Made by a program: the position numbers and the translations under genes. Below the pieces are notes generated by a model. It did no database searches and was not told the DNA's origin. It saw only the letters and a program-made list of their open reading frames with translations. A stretch of DNA of 64,000 bases from Chionis minor (taxonomy: Eukaryota; Chordata; Aves; Charadriiformes; Chionididae), in the NCBI GenBank assembly GCA_013398295.1, contig VZSF01003934.1:1106959-1170958 (forward strand). The letters run 5' to 3'. Position 1 is the stretch's first letter; each line of letters starts with the position of its first letter. Below, in pieces: positions 48,150 to 61,175 of this stretch.

Positions 48150-48480
48150 CTTCCGACTGTGGTGCGAGAGAGTACCCTCGTCTCGCCTGCCTCTGAAGGG
48201 AGCGGACACACAGCCAGCCAGGTACCCTGCGCCGCCACATCAAGCACCTGCTGCCAGAACACCCTCTGCCTTCCATCCCTTCCTCTGCAATCCGGTGGCC
48301 GCGTGAGAACTTTTAAGCAATTCCTGACCCTCTCGCCGCAGGCGAAGCGCTTGAAAGCACGACTCGGGCACTCCCTCACGGCTCACAGACCACCAGACGC
48401 CGGCCCGGGGCCCGAAGAGCTACAACCCACGGCTCCGTCTCCTCCGTGCCCGGCCAGACCCCGCTCCCGGCACCAGCCGG
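48150..48480. promoter_or_regulatory. CpG island edge running into the assembly gap
   Basis: GC and CpG content rise steadily from about 48.15 kb and are high at 48390-48480 (for example GACGCCGGCCCGGGGCCCGA), ending exactly where N's begin. Very GC-rich island cores often drop out of bird draft assemblies, so the core and probably a transcription start and first exon lie in the gap. No specific splice site or start codon can be fixed. Direction is not shown by this segment itself. Confidence 0.6.
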
Positions 48481-49452
48481 NNNNNNNNNNNNNNNNNNNN
48501 NNNNNNNNNNNNNNNNNNNNNNNNNNNNNNNNNNNNNNNNNNNNNNNNNNNNNNNNNNNNNNNNNNNNNNNNNNNNNNNNNNNNNNNNNNNNNNNNNNNN
48601 NNNNNNNNNNNNNNNNNNNNNNNNNNNNNNNNNNNNNNNNNNNNNNNNNNNNNNNNNNNNNNNNNNNNNNNNNNNNNNNNNNNNNNNNNNNNNNNNNNNN
48701 NNNNNNNNNNNNNNNNNNNNNNNNNNNNNNNNNNNNNNNNNNNNNNNNNNNNNNNNNNNNNNNNNNNNNNNNNNNNNNNNNNNNNNNNNNNNNNNNNNNN
48801 NNNNNNNNNNNNNNNNNNNNNNNNNNNNNNNNNNNNNNNNNNNNNNNNNNNNNNNNNNNNNNNNNNNNNNNNNNNNNNNNNNNNNNNNNNNNNNNNNNNN
48901 NNNNNNNNNNNNNNNNNNNNNNNNNNNNNNNNNNNNNNNNNNNNNNNNNNNNNNNNNNNNNNNNNNNNNNNNNNNNNNNNNNNNNNNNNNNNNNNNNNNN
49001 NNNNNNNNNNNNNNNNNNNNNNNNNNNNNNNNNNNNNNNNNNNNNNNNNNNNNNNNNNNNNNNNNNNNNNNNNNNNNNNNNNNNNNNNNNNNNNNNNNNN
49101 NNNNNNNNNNNNNNNNNNNNNNNNNNNNNNNNNNNNNNNNNNNNNNNNNNNNNNNNNNNNNNNNNNNNNNNNNNNNNNNNNNNNNNNNNNNNNNNNNNNN
49201 NNNNNNNNNNNNNNNNNNNNNNNNNNNNNNNNNNNNNNNNNNNNNNNNNNNNNNNNNNNNNNNNNNNNNNNNNNNNNNNNNNNNNNNNNNNNNNNNNNNN
49301 NNNNNNNNNNNNNNNNNNNNNNNNNNNNNNNNNNNNNNNNNNNNNNNNNNNNNNNNNNNNNNNNNNNNNNNNNNNNNNNNNNNNNNNNNNNNNNNNNNNN
49401 NNNNNNNNNNNNNNNNNNNNNNNNNNNNNNNNNNNNNNNNNNNNNNNNNNNN
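48481..49452. other. Assembly gap (972 N)
   Basis: Run of N from 48481 to 49452. The long frames that appear to cross it are artefacts of translating N. The left side is CpG-rich and the right side (TTTTTTACACC) is AT-rich at once, so at least the right shoulder of the island is also missing. Confidence 0.98.
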
Positions 49453-49527
49453 TTTTTTACACCAAAGCAGTGATGGGCAGCATTGCATGCATCTAGCTTT
49501 TCAGCCGCTTTTACAGCTTGTTAGTAA

Positions 49528-49565
49528 TACTTGTGCGGTCATCTGGTACTTGTGCGATTATCTGG
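49528..49565. repeat. 19-bp tandem duplication
   Basis: Two adjacent 19-base units, TACTTGTGCGGTCATCTGG and TACTTGTGCGATTATCTGG, differing at two positions, just right of the assembly gap. Confidence 0.75.
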
Positions 49566-52500
49566 TATCTTGTTATTTTGCTCACGGCATTTAGAATTTT
49601 TGTGATATTTTAAAAAAAACCCAAAACTCTGGCAAATGAGAATGCTTGTAAGGATCAATATTTGCCAACTGGACCCAGCTTCACACATACATGCGACAGA
49701 AATAGGGCTTTTCTCTTTAAAAAGTTCTTTATGCATTTATCCAAAATGAAGTTTCAGGGAACATGAAGTACACAAGTGGCTGGGCGGGTGTGTTCAGTCA
49801 GATCAGGCAGCATTACTGTAAAATCCATTTGAATGTTTAAGCTGGTATACTGCATATACTAATGAATTTTAAGTTTATATTTGCAATATAGAAGTTGAGC
49901 TTTGCTTCCCTTTCGCTATGAATTTCTCTGGCGATAGACGTTTCAAAGAAGGAGTAGAGTTCTATAAAAGCGAAACAAATGAACTCCAGTTTCGCAATCA
50001 CAGCAGGCAAGTTTTATAAGTAGTAGCTTGCAGGATGAACATCTCCAGTTGTTTGGCAATTAGAGAATAAGCGTGAAATTTTGAGTGTCTTTTCAGAAGG
50101 TCCATTTTTTGTTAGAGCATTTCATTTCCTGCAGAGTTTCAGTGCTTGCGAACTGTATCAGTTGAAAGTCATATGCATATATATGACGTTATGTTTTTGC
50201 TAAACTGTTCTTGATGATTTGGTATGTTGCAGGCTTAGTGCTCAGGAAATGATTTTGAGTAATATAGCTCTGTAATGGAGGTAGTATATTTCTATGGGTA
50301 CAATTTAATTACAGCAGTGAATGTATAAGGAGAATGAGGGACTGTGGCATATTTTCAATGTGGGATCAGCATTCAGTGATATTTTTGTCCTACTTTCTTT
50401 GAATGCTGTGACTCAGTAGGCTGCTCAGACTGTGGCACAGCACGAGGTTTGATTGAGGACTAAAATTCATCTCAAGGGGAAAAAAAAGAATAAAGTGATT
50501 CTTTGATTTGCATCCAACTATTGACAAGCACGAGAGGTGGGTTTCTTGCTTGTTTTTTTTCTTTTTTTCTTCAGATTGATTAGTAAGTATGTGCATCTAT
50601 GTCTCATAACTCCATTTCTCAACTGCATCCTGCTTTTAAATATCAGCTGTTGAAAGTGATATCTTGGCAGATCATGTACATCTGGAAGAACAATGTACTT
50701 CACTATAGTTCGTGCTTTTGATGTCTGGGCTGTGACATTAACAATGCAGTTTGCCTACAAATACCAATCTTTGCCTGAAGAATGAAGTAGGATAATGTAT
50801 GTTATTGGTGCAGGAAAAGTCTTCCCCCAAGTTAATTTTACCACAGTCATCTATTATCTAGGCGTTGTGATTGTAACTGCTAAAATCCAAAAATGTTCAC
50901 CAGTATTCCAAGTGAGGCATAATGCAATTTACTAAGAGTCACTTCCTCTTGTTTCTTGGCTAAATCTATTATCTAGAGATACAGAACTGTACAGCATCTA
51001 GGGAAGGAATTATGAACACTGCAGGGAGGTGACGCTAATTGGAAGGATGGCTACAAGGAGATTTGTCAGGGTGCCACGTGACTTTGATGGGTTAAAATTT
51101 TCCAAGCTTCTCTTTTTTGGACAAGGGGAAGCTATGTTCAGCTATGATAATAGTACAGTTGTGAAAGAATAAAATTTAGATTATTGTTTTCAAGCATAAA
51201 TAATCATAGGATCAGGACAAAAACATGTAGGTGATTTTGTGACAGTCATGTCTTGGGTACTGCATGTGTAGTGGAACTATTCTCTGCTGTAGCTTGTCAA
51301 AACAGTGAACACTGATGAAGTTCTCTGTGTTTTGTTGGGTTTTCATTTGGTTTTGGTTTTGGTTTTAAATTCCCAGTACTGTCCCTTACTTTCAGCTAGA
51401 TTTACTTGCTACAAGAACTATGAGCCATGAGATCCTGTAAAGGTTGTTCAGAGACCTAGTAGATAAAAAGGACTGGTCTGGTTCTGGCCATTACTTGTAT
51501 TGTAGAGAAACATACTTAGAAGATAACTAATAAAATGAGACCTGATCTAATCATAAGAAAAGCCCATTCAAATTAAAATCTTCCATAAAACAGTAAGTTA
51601 AAGGAAAATGAACAGCGGGTTAAATGTGAGCTTTGCAATGTGATACTGTGATAAAGATATGCAACAGAAAATAAATGCTTAAGGGTAAGTGAATGATACG
51701 CCCCCTGTATAAATATTGTTAGAAGTATCAATAGGAGTGAAAAACATTCACTCTGGAGATGTCACAACAAAAAAGCAATAAGCCAAAGCTAAGAAAAGCA
51801 CAGTTTAGGCTTGCTGTTAGAGCAGGGGAGAAAAAGATACAGGTATTTGTCCAGAATATCAAAGGAACATTGAATTTTCATTTGCTCACAGTCAGTGCAA
51901 TATCAGATTTTCATAGTAATTTTATATGCAAAAGTATTTCAGATTTTTAGGAGGTGTTTTAGTTTCTAACTTCTTACACATGATGATAGAATGAACGATT
52001 AACTTAAAAACACAACCCACAAATACAGGTAGAGTTGCTTCGTGTGGTAATATAAATGAGATAAGTTGACTTTAGTTTGCTGGCTAATGTTACTATCTTT
52101 GATGTGCTTATCAGTAACAATAAAGATACCTCTGAATTATTTACTGATCTACCATTCAACTAGGGTTCCCATATAATATGGGTGGAGGCAGAGCTGACCC
52201 TTGGTTTTACAGAAACATCTATGGGGACAGTTCATACTTTTCCCTGTGAAGGTAGCAAAATTAAACCAAAATATGCACTCCTTTCTAATTCTTGTGGTCA
52301 GTAGAATAGAAAATAAGAAAGAACTGGGTATGGTCTAGATTTTTAAGTATGTTTGTAAGTGAGTATACTGAAAATAGAACTACCTACATGGCTGTGTGTG
52401 CTCTGGAAAATTGAAGTGTAGTTACAGTTTGGTTTGAGGCCTGTAAGAGACGCATAACTGTTCTCAGTTTCTTTATTAATTTTTGAGAGGGTACTTTAAA

Positions 52501-54223
52501 GTGATATTAACATGAATGTTACTTTTTTCCCCCAAAAACCTCTCTAAGCTAAACTAAATCACTACAAATTCTGGAAGTTAATAAGCTTTACCTAGTTTAT
52601 GGGAGGAAGATAGAAGGCTATCATGGACATTTTGGGTATCTCTCTGTCAAGAGAGAAAAGGCATGGGAAGTTTTTTATGTATTCACTGTCTCTGGAAAAA
52701 TATTTGTAGAATATGTAGATAGATTTTAATGTTGAAAGTAAACTGTGAAATTGTTGACCCTGTAGACATAATAGTGTGGTTGTGTTGTGTATTTAAAGTA
52801 AGTGAACAGGAAGTTCTACTAGTTTTTTCGGTTTATAAGCGGCAGTGAGAGTTCAGACTTTGTGCTGCTGCAGTCTGTAAGCATTCAGGTTACTCTTCTG
52901 TTCTGGTGCTAAAAAACTTCAAACTTCTCTGCAGCAGATAAATTGTGGCATGAGCATGACTTATTATGAATACATTTGTGCTTTATTCTGCCAGTTCTTG
53001 CTACTTGAAAATGCAGGTCTCTGCATGCATGTCTTGCCACTTCTTAATTCATGCTATGTTGATTCATTCGAGGCTTAGCTTAATTGGCTCTGGTTATGGA
53101 AAGCTAGTTTAGCACTGATAGTTGCAGGGAGTCTCATTTTTCTTTCAGTACAGCTAAAGATACTCCATGTTTTCCAGTGCTATACAGCCACTGAATCTTG
53201 ATACAAGTGTGGGAGAGGCTAACAATGATGTAGCTGATTCTCTGTGGCTTGCAAAGTCAATAACCTCTCCATGAAAACTAGAGTTTACTTGTAATTGCAG
53301 GTGATAGTATGTTTTATGCTATTGAGAACGTTTCAGGGCACTCTGCTGCATTGGTTAGTTATACCACTAACTTTTTCAGATTGAGACCAATTGTGTCTGC
53401 TGATGGCAAATATGAGATTGTGCAAGTCCCACTAAATGGAGCTACTGAGCCACTTAGTTTTTCTTGGTTTTCAGAGTTTAAAATCTAAGTACTTGAATGC
53501 AAATCTTCTGTGATAGCATTGCTGTAAGTAGAACGTTGAAAAATGGAGTCTGTAATGGCTTAGTGTTAAGGGGATCTCATTTGCTAAAAATCCAGAAATC
53601 ATACAACATGCAGACAGTACTACACCTGCTTCTCGGCACCTTCGGAAGGCTTTTGTGGTTTTTAGTGTGTTCTTCCACATGTTACTTGTTGCTTTTTCTT
53701 TCTCTGTCTGCTGTAAGGGTATGAAGAAGGAAACTGACAGTTAAGGAGAATGCAGTGTTGGCCATATACCAAATGATGTTATATTCAAATAGAAATAGCC
53801 TTTGTAAGTAGAGAATAAAATGTGGTAGTGGTAGACCAAGTATTTTGAAACTAAAATAACTTTCTAAATATTCTAGGTAGGTTTGAATTAACAGTTCATC
53901 CTATAGTTACCTAAACATTAAAATGAAATCTTTTCTTGTAATACTTGCTTTGCAAATGGACTTTCTCCAAGGGATCTCTTTAGCTGAGACTTTCTAAGCT
54001 GTGGTTTACACTGAAATATCACTGCTACTTTCTTGTAAACATATGAATCCTCAGGTTTTATATCATTGTCACTAGCATGATATCATAATCTATTTGGATT
54101 GTGAATTTAACCTCATTAAATATCTGAGGATACTAACTGATTCCTTAAAAGTCAGAATTCAAGTATGATTCAAAGTGGATATCTTTTCATTAAAATAAAA
54201 TGGAGGAGGAAAGAGTTTGCGAA

Positions 54224-54257
54224 CAAAAAAAAAAAAAGGAAAAAAAATATAAAAAGG
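54224..54257. repeat. A-rich low-complexity tract
   Basis: A run of 13 A's followed by GG and another A-rich stretch. No adjoining retroposed sequence was recognised. Confidence 0.75.
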
Positions 54258-57200
54258 TGTAAAAGCTTGAAGTCACACTATCATTTACGCTGCAGTCAGT
54301 GTGAGAACTGGGTGGGTTGTTTCAGTCCCCAGATAATGCCACTGAATTTGTTTTCCCATAGCCAAATAAACTAGTTTTTTCTTTAGTCTCCCCATATGCA
54401 AAATGAGATTTATATTCAGTACAGTGTTAGAGAGGGCTTTTTTAAAACACAAAACTACTTTAATGCCTTTTGTAACACAGAAAGGAAGAAGCCAAAAACA
54501 TGCATACAGTATCAGTATTCTGTTATTAATGATATATTAAGTAATTTTCTGGTAGGGTTTTGGTTTTGTGTGTTTGGGTTTTTTTTAAAGTACCCGCAAA
54601 TTAGATTAACACTGTGTGACAAAAAGCTCAGCTCCTGTAATGCTTCAGGCAATTCAGAACGGTAGGAGGATTTTCTCCTGTGACCATAGTGTTTCTTGCA
54701 ATTTTGTTCCACTCTTTTAAAACAGAGGCCTGTTTGTCCAGCAGTGGAAGGAAAAAGTACTCTGGATAGAGTGAAAGTTTTTCAAAATGCGAGTGGAATA
54801 GGAGGCTTATTAGCAACAAATTGATAAATACTTGAAAACTGAGTATTGTGCCATAAACCTAAAAAATTAACAAAACAAACAAAAGAAACCCCGACCCCTT
54901 GGCTGGAGTGGTTAGTTAGAATGTTCCTGAGTGTATGATTTCATATTAAAGTTTACTTCATTCTGCTTATTTCTGTGATACTGATCTGGAAAAAGGTTAG
55001 TATGAACTGAGATACAGTTTTTGATAGAGGTTTTGTATTGTCTTCAGTGCTGATCTGAAGTGCTGTCAGTGTTCAGACATTTTTCAGAATTACATAAATT
55101 TAAAACTTTGCTATTTTAAAAATTTTAGACTAGACTAGAACTATTAGACTAAACTGCTTGTATCTGCACCTCTGTAAAAGTGTGTACGGCATCACGGGGC
55201 AGAGCCAAGCAGCCCTAGTGAACGATATGTGCGTTTTTTCCTAAAAGAAACAAGTTTATGAAAATGTAGAAACAAATTCTCTGCAATGTTCAGAATTAAT
55301 AACATAAACTTGATCTGATCTGTAAGCTTTGATGTTTACAGCACTTACCATTGAGATTTATTTTTTTTTTAGTCATTGGTCAACTTCTTTCATGTTGATT
55401 TGCACAAGAAACATTTTTTTGTTTATCTTTCTGGTGCCAGTAGACATGCCCTTGCTGGTTTGGCTGGGAGAGGCCCTATGATACAGCATCAGACTGCCTT
55501 TGTGTGTTCACTTTGTAGATCATGTAGTACAAATGCCAATTCATTTTCTACCAAACCCTGTGAATTTAGATGTGCTTTTTCTCTCACCCACGCAAAACAC
55601 AGCTAAGATTCAGCAGCTTGCCTGTCATACTATACGAAGAAAAAGTGATAAAAGTGATTCTTGGAAATTCATGTGAGTCTGCTAATAGTGATAGCTGATC
55701 TACTTTCAAGTTGGGGTTGTGCTTTCTACATTTAAGAAAAAAGGTTCATAGGACAGCAATGAAAAATCTGACGTCCTTTTTGGGAAGGAAAATGAGCCAG
55801 CACAGTAAGAAACTTTTGGAAAGGTCTTTAATTTGTTTTAATTCTGTAGGGTATGCTTAATAATAATAATTCTGTATGCTTTCACCTTGCACAATACTTT
55901 ATCCTGGAATACAGACTGCTAAGCACATTATTTCCATAAGTTACTGTTTTTGCATTCGTAAGTAGTGGAGTAATGAGGTGGTAAAGGGCAACTACTTGTG
56001 GAAGCAACATAAATACAACCAGCTTACTTGAGGGATCAGTATTTTTAACTGTGGTAGGTAGAGTCTCTGTATTTTTCAACTCAAAGTATTTATCATCAAC
56101 ACTGTCAGATGTGATTCCTCCCAAATAGTGTGTGTGTGTTTTGTTTTGGGGGAGTTTTTTGTTTGGCTGGGGTTTTTTTCTGGTGGCTTTTGTTTTTAAC
56201 GTATACTCTCTTGCTGTCCCCTGCCTGTCCTTGTTGGCAGGGTAAAATGTAGTATACTTTTAAGCAGAAGTTTTTTGGTATCACCGATTCTGAATATGTA
56301 GCTTGTTCAGCTGCTGATTTAACTTCTGGAATGAAAAAGTATTTGGGCAGTCCTGCTTCCTAGTTGGGCATATCTTTAATGAAAAAAAACCCTTTCCACT
56401 GAATCCAGCATTAATTTCGTATTGGATTTACTTAAGTAGCATACTGATGGTGCATTAAGGCCCGTTTCCATTGCTAGGGACTGAAACTGGATTTCTACTT
56501 TGTATTTAGGACATCTTGTTTCTTTCTGTGTTAGGATCCAGGCCTTGTAAGTAGTTCCATAGTTGTCTGGGCTCTTGGTTGTTGTGGATGCTTTGGGAAC
56601 ACGTGGTTCAAGGGGTAAAAAGTCACCTTCAGCACTGAGGGTGAAGAGGTCAATGCCGAGGAAGACTTGCTTGTCTCACCAACTGCTCAGAGATTGTTGA
56701 ATCAGGGTTGAATTGTCTGCTGTGGTCTTTTTCGTGTACTTAGAAGGTGGTTAAAACAGTTTATATGTAAGTAAAAATAGGAAATAACAAAAAAGCAAGT
56801 TTTGCATTCTGCCAGTATATGCAATTACAGAAAAACTTCCATGCTTTACCAGTGGCGAGTGTGGAAGCTATGCAGATCTCACTGCCGGCAGAGAGGAAAC
56901 TACCCTCTGGGAAGAAAGCTCACTATACTTTTTGGACTAAAATAACTGCTTGTTTAAAATGCTACTAAATAGCAGTATTTTGAACTTAAAGTAGCTGTTC
57001 TATTTGTGATCTTTCAGGTGCTTTTTCTTCTATCTCAAGTTCCCAGAATTTTGTGCTGCTTCTCTGAAGTGCTTGATTCATCAAGTACTTGATACTGCGA
57101 GCCATTCTACAAAAGACGCTCTGTTTTTCAGATTCTTTATATTTATTTGGAACAAGTGGTCTACACATAAAGAGGAATGTTCTCATAACCTTCTTCCCTT

Positions 57201-58204
57201 GTGCACATTTGAATGAGAATTGCTTGTTTATATCATTTCTAATCCCACAGTAACAGGTTACAGTAGCATAAATAGTGTGACCTTTAAATGTGATCACAGG
57301 AAGTAAAATGTGAAATCTATTTTAAAAATGCATTTTCGACTAAGGAAGAGTATACTTCCTTTTTCTGACAGGAAAAATAACCCATACTAGTTCAGAAGAT
57401 CTTGATTCCATTATACTGTGTAGGGCCTATTTTTTCCACTGTCTTCTGTACAGTCATTGCAGCTGCTTGCAGTAAGACTAAAACTCCGCCATTCTTGTGT
57501 AGAATTGGAAAAACAGAACTCTTGACAAAAGTACTGCATAGGTTATTAAACAGCCAAAATACCTACACACACATTTTAGAAATTTTCTGAATATTTCCAG
57601 AAATGGAGGAAAAATGGAGAGAGTTTTAACCAGCAAAGGATGGGGCAGGGAACAGTTACCCAGCTCTAAAAAAATGTTTTTGTTTATTCCCCTTACAGTT
57701 TAATTAAATTGGAAAGCAACATTGTCACTTGTTTCTTAAACTTCTGGCAAGGGAGAATTTTCAGGTTAAGTCTCAGGTGCTACCTAGAATTGCCCAGCAG
57801 TGTCTGCAGGATGACATGAACAAGAATCTTGTTTCAACTCGTACGTTGTTATCATTCTCAGTATTGATATCTTCTCAGAATCGGCCTGAAGTGTTTCACG
57901 ACCAGAGCAGATCTGCCCTTGCGGCGTTTCAAAACTAGTATAGTAAATACGTGGAGGACAACCAGTGTTGTGACCCAACAAACCCATCCTTTTTATCCTT
58001 GTGTATTGCAACCTTAGCTGTGGTTGGATTGGTAGCATAGTGAAAAATTCATTGGGGGGGTGTGTTGGTTGTTTGATTTGCCAGTGGGCAATATTACATA
58101 GATGGCTCATTAATAATTTCCCTTTAGGTAGCAATATCTTTCAGTTCTTCTGCTAACGGGCACTGATTAGTAGACGGCTAAACTATGCAAGAGCATGTGG
58201 CAGT

Positions 58205-58380
58205 CTGGCTGTGGTAGGTAGAGGCGAGCGGGGGCCGAGGTGGGTGGTGAGCACGGGTAGCTCGGGCTTGGGGAAAGGCAGGGTCTGAGCAGCCTGAGGT
58301 TCCAAACCCCGAGGTGGTCAGCTGTCCTCTCTGGAGGCAGGCTCAGGAACAGGGCCCTTTTGGGGGAATACCCCTCAGGT
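58205..58380. other. GC-rich islet inside the plus-strand intron
   Basis: A short island with several CpGs (GAGGCGAGCGGGGGCCGAGG near 58222) in AT-rich surroundings. Could be an internal promoter, an exon of a transcript I do not recognise, or an enhancer. No splice sites or recognisable frame support one choice. Confidence 0.3.
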
Positions 58381-59231
58381 GTGGGAACTTGCTTGTTCTG
58401 CGTCCATCAGACTCGTCTTGTTTTCAGTAGAGGTGAAAGACTGGAACAGGAGGTTGAAAATATGTAAAATCTTTACAGCTGCTAAGTTACTGGATTTATT
58501 AGCCGACACGCGAGCATTAGTGGAGAGGTTTAATCTTACAAGCCTTTTTAAAGACTTGTCAAGAAGCAGGCAGAGCAGAAAGACTTCACGTAAACTACTG
58601 ACTTGTGCCTTATTTGCCGTTGATTTCTTGTTTATAATTCGTGTACAGCTTACCATTCAGAATGTCTGTTAGAAGTGAGTCTGGGCTTCACTTGATTGCT
58701 TTGTACAGGCTGCTTTTCTGTGACTGACTGACAGAAGGAAATTCCTTATTTACTGTGGTGTCTGCTAAGTTCTCTACCACGTGAAGTGGGGATTTTGGGT
58801 GCTAAAACTGTTATGTGCTTATTATCTTTTTAAGAGTAGCTAAATAAATTGATATTGCTACCTAGTTCGGAACAAGCACTCAAACATTTATAGTTCTTGT
58901 GTAATAATGTCTATATCTTTAGCGTTTTCTTGTACTGAAGTCTTTGCTAGCAGTGTGTTCTCCATATAAAACTCTCTCTCTACATGCAGAATTCTATCTT
59001 GGAGTACTTAGAGGAAAAAAATCCAATCTTCTACTAAAAATGCTTTGCTCTCAGCACCGTTTCTGTAAGAGGAGGCACTTGTGTGTAATTGTAATAGTTG
59101 ATAACTTTTATTTGAGGATCAATGCTCAGAAGCCTTAAGTGTGATGGTCTTTTGGAGGGCAGAGCAATGGAAAAGGATGTGATGGGGGGGAGGTTTTTTT
59201 AAAGGTGTTTGCAAGTTACTGTAGTTTAAAC

Positions 59232-59232
59232 N
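59232..59232. other. Single N
   Basis: One unresolved base in AT-rich sequence. Unlike the N's at 5511 and 7370, the flanks do not repeat each other, so it may be a plain ambiguity or a blunt contig join. Confidence 0.8.
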
Positions 59233-59297
59233 AGACTGGAAGTGAGGGTTTGAGATAGCCACCAAATTATAAAGCGTGTTTAGTCAAGACTGATAAC

Positions 59298-59440
59298 TGG
59301 CCCGGGCCGAAGGAAGTGGAAGATGATGCGCCAGAGTCTGGGGGAGCTGTGGGGTGTGGTGCATTAGGCTGGCGCAGCGTCTGGGCTGTAAAAGAGGAGT
59401 ACAGCAGGAGTCGTGCCTTTCCAGAGAGGGTGCTCTCATT
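59298..59440. other. G-rich islet
   Basis: G-rich segment with some CpGs (GGCCCGGGCCGAAGG at its start, GGCTGGCGCAGCGTCTGGGC near 59369). Identity unknown; noted because it stands out from the AT-rich flanks, like the islet 1 kb upstream. Confidence 0.3.
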
Positions 59441-61142
59441 TCAGAGATTGCAGTTGTGATAGCTGCTTGGCTTTGCTAAATCAATTGGTGTTGTCAGAGG
59501 GAGTTATCTTAAACTAGAAGTATTAGTAGATGCTTGAAGTGGCAAAACATTTTTTATCTCGTCTGATCCACGCAACTTACTTTCACTCACAAATCTGTTT
59601 CATTAGCATGGGGAGGTTTAAATAGTCCTTTGAAGGCCCAGCTTGTCAAGTTTTGCAGTCTTTTTCATGTACTGGAGCGCAAAGCGCTCATCTGTCTGAC
59701 TTTAGGATGTCTGTGAAAGCTTATCTTGATTATGTGATGCGCCTGTTCTAACACTGACATTTGTTTTTTAAACTCTGAGTTGCTGTCAGATGGGGAGAAG
59801 ACAACCTGCACGGCTGGAGGTGAAAGCTCTCTCACTGCAAAGACAGTTAAAACAGTCTCTAGTAACACAGGACTGGGTGTGTCAGTGTCTTAAAGTATTG
59901 CTTTGCAACTTAGAGAAATAATAAAATATAGAATAAAATTTTAGCATTTAAGGTATGGCTGCTTTTGGGCTAAGGGAGGGGTTGTATCTTTCCACAGGAA
60001 GTTCTCGGGCTTGTTGGCCATAGGTAGATTTTCTTACATGTTGTCTTTTCTGAAGACATACTTTTATTCACCTTTCCTGTGTGAGAACTAAATGCTAACA
60101 CATGCTAGAAACTATGCTGATGGTAAGTAAAATGCAGTACTGATCTCCACTGTGACTAAAGATTTCATCTGCATTATTACTTGTGTGCGAAGCAGCTGGT
60201 AAAGCAAAGTGCTCAGAAGCCTACCTCAGATCCAAGTAGCTTAACTTCTCTGAATGTCAGTCTCTGCTGTCAGCATTTAAGGGTTAAGTTTCTCTTTCCA
60301 AAAAAGTATTGATTTTTTTTCTTTTTTTTTTTTTTCTTAGAACAGTTTACTACTCTAGAAGGAGTTGCGTAAACATTCAGCTTTAAGTGCAACTTCTTCT
60401 GTTAAACCTTGGTGTAGAACAGAGGTGCCCAGCTGTTCTGTCCTGGAGCCATGTGAAGGCTGGACAGTCTGTTCCGTGCTCGTCATCAGCCAATGTGTGT
60501 TTGTCACGTGGCCTGTTCAGCCCTTACTTGACCTGACAGTTATATAGTCAAGTAAAGAAGTATTTGTGAGGATAGGGAAAATGGCATCAGTATTTGACTT
60601 ATCCCCAAAACTGTATTTGCTCCATAGATTGTGAGCTGATCATCCCAAGTCTAGAAAGCTATAAGGTTTAATATTAAACTAGCTCAGCTTAGGTTGGTTT
60701 CCTAAACACATATTACACAGTCATGTGAGAAAACAGGAGTATCCTAATTCTTCTTTATCTAACATCTGTTTTCAGCAGTACTGTTTGTTCTCAGCAGGTT
60801 TTTGTGTGCATTGCAGTAGCTTGGCAACCTGTAGGTTGCACCATTCAATGAATTCAGTGTGCTTTTAATCATCACTAAAATTTTCCTTTCCAAATTTGAA
60901 TATTATAAGTACAGTGAAGTAGGCATCTGTGATTATAACAGCAACAGCCATGTTAAACAGATCCCAACTGAAACAAGCTGTTTGTGTCAATTGGCAATCC
61001 AGTGTATTTCTTCAGATTTCAGTCCAAAAGTCTTTCTTGAAATTTGTTTAAGAAAGAATGCTTGTAACTCCTTTCTGGGAACTTAAGCAGTTGCAGCTAC
61101 TTAAGGCTCCCAAATACAGATTTGGACGGTATACTGAAAAAC

Positions 61143-61175
61143 ATAACTACTAAAAGCATGATAACTACTAAAAGC
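61143..61175. repeat. 18-bp period duplication
   Basis: ATAACTACTAAAAGC occurs at 61143-61157 and again at 61161-61175. A small local duplication. Confidence 0.75.

Noticed and set aside
48159..49594. Long open frames of 370-445 codons crossing the gap
   Set aside because: They are made mostly of N-derived unknown residues; only the CpG-rich left edge and a few bases on the right are real.
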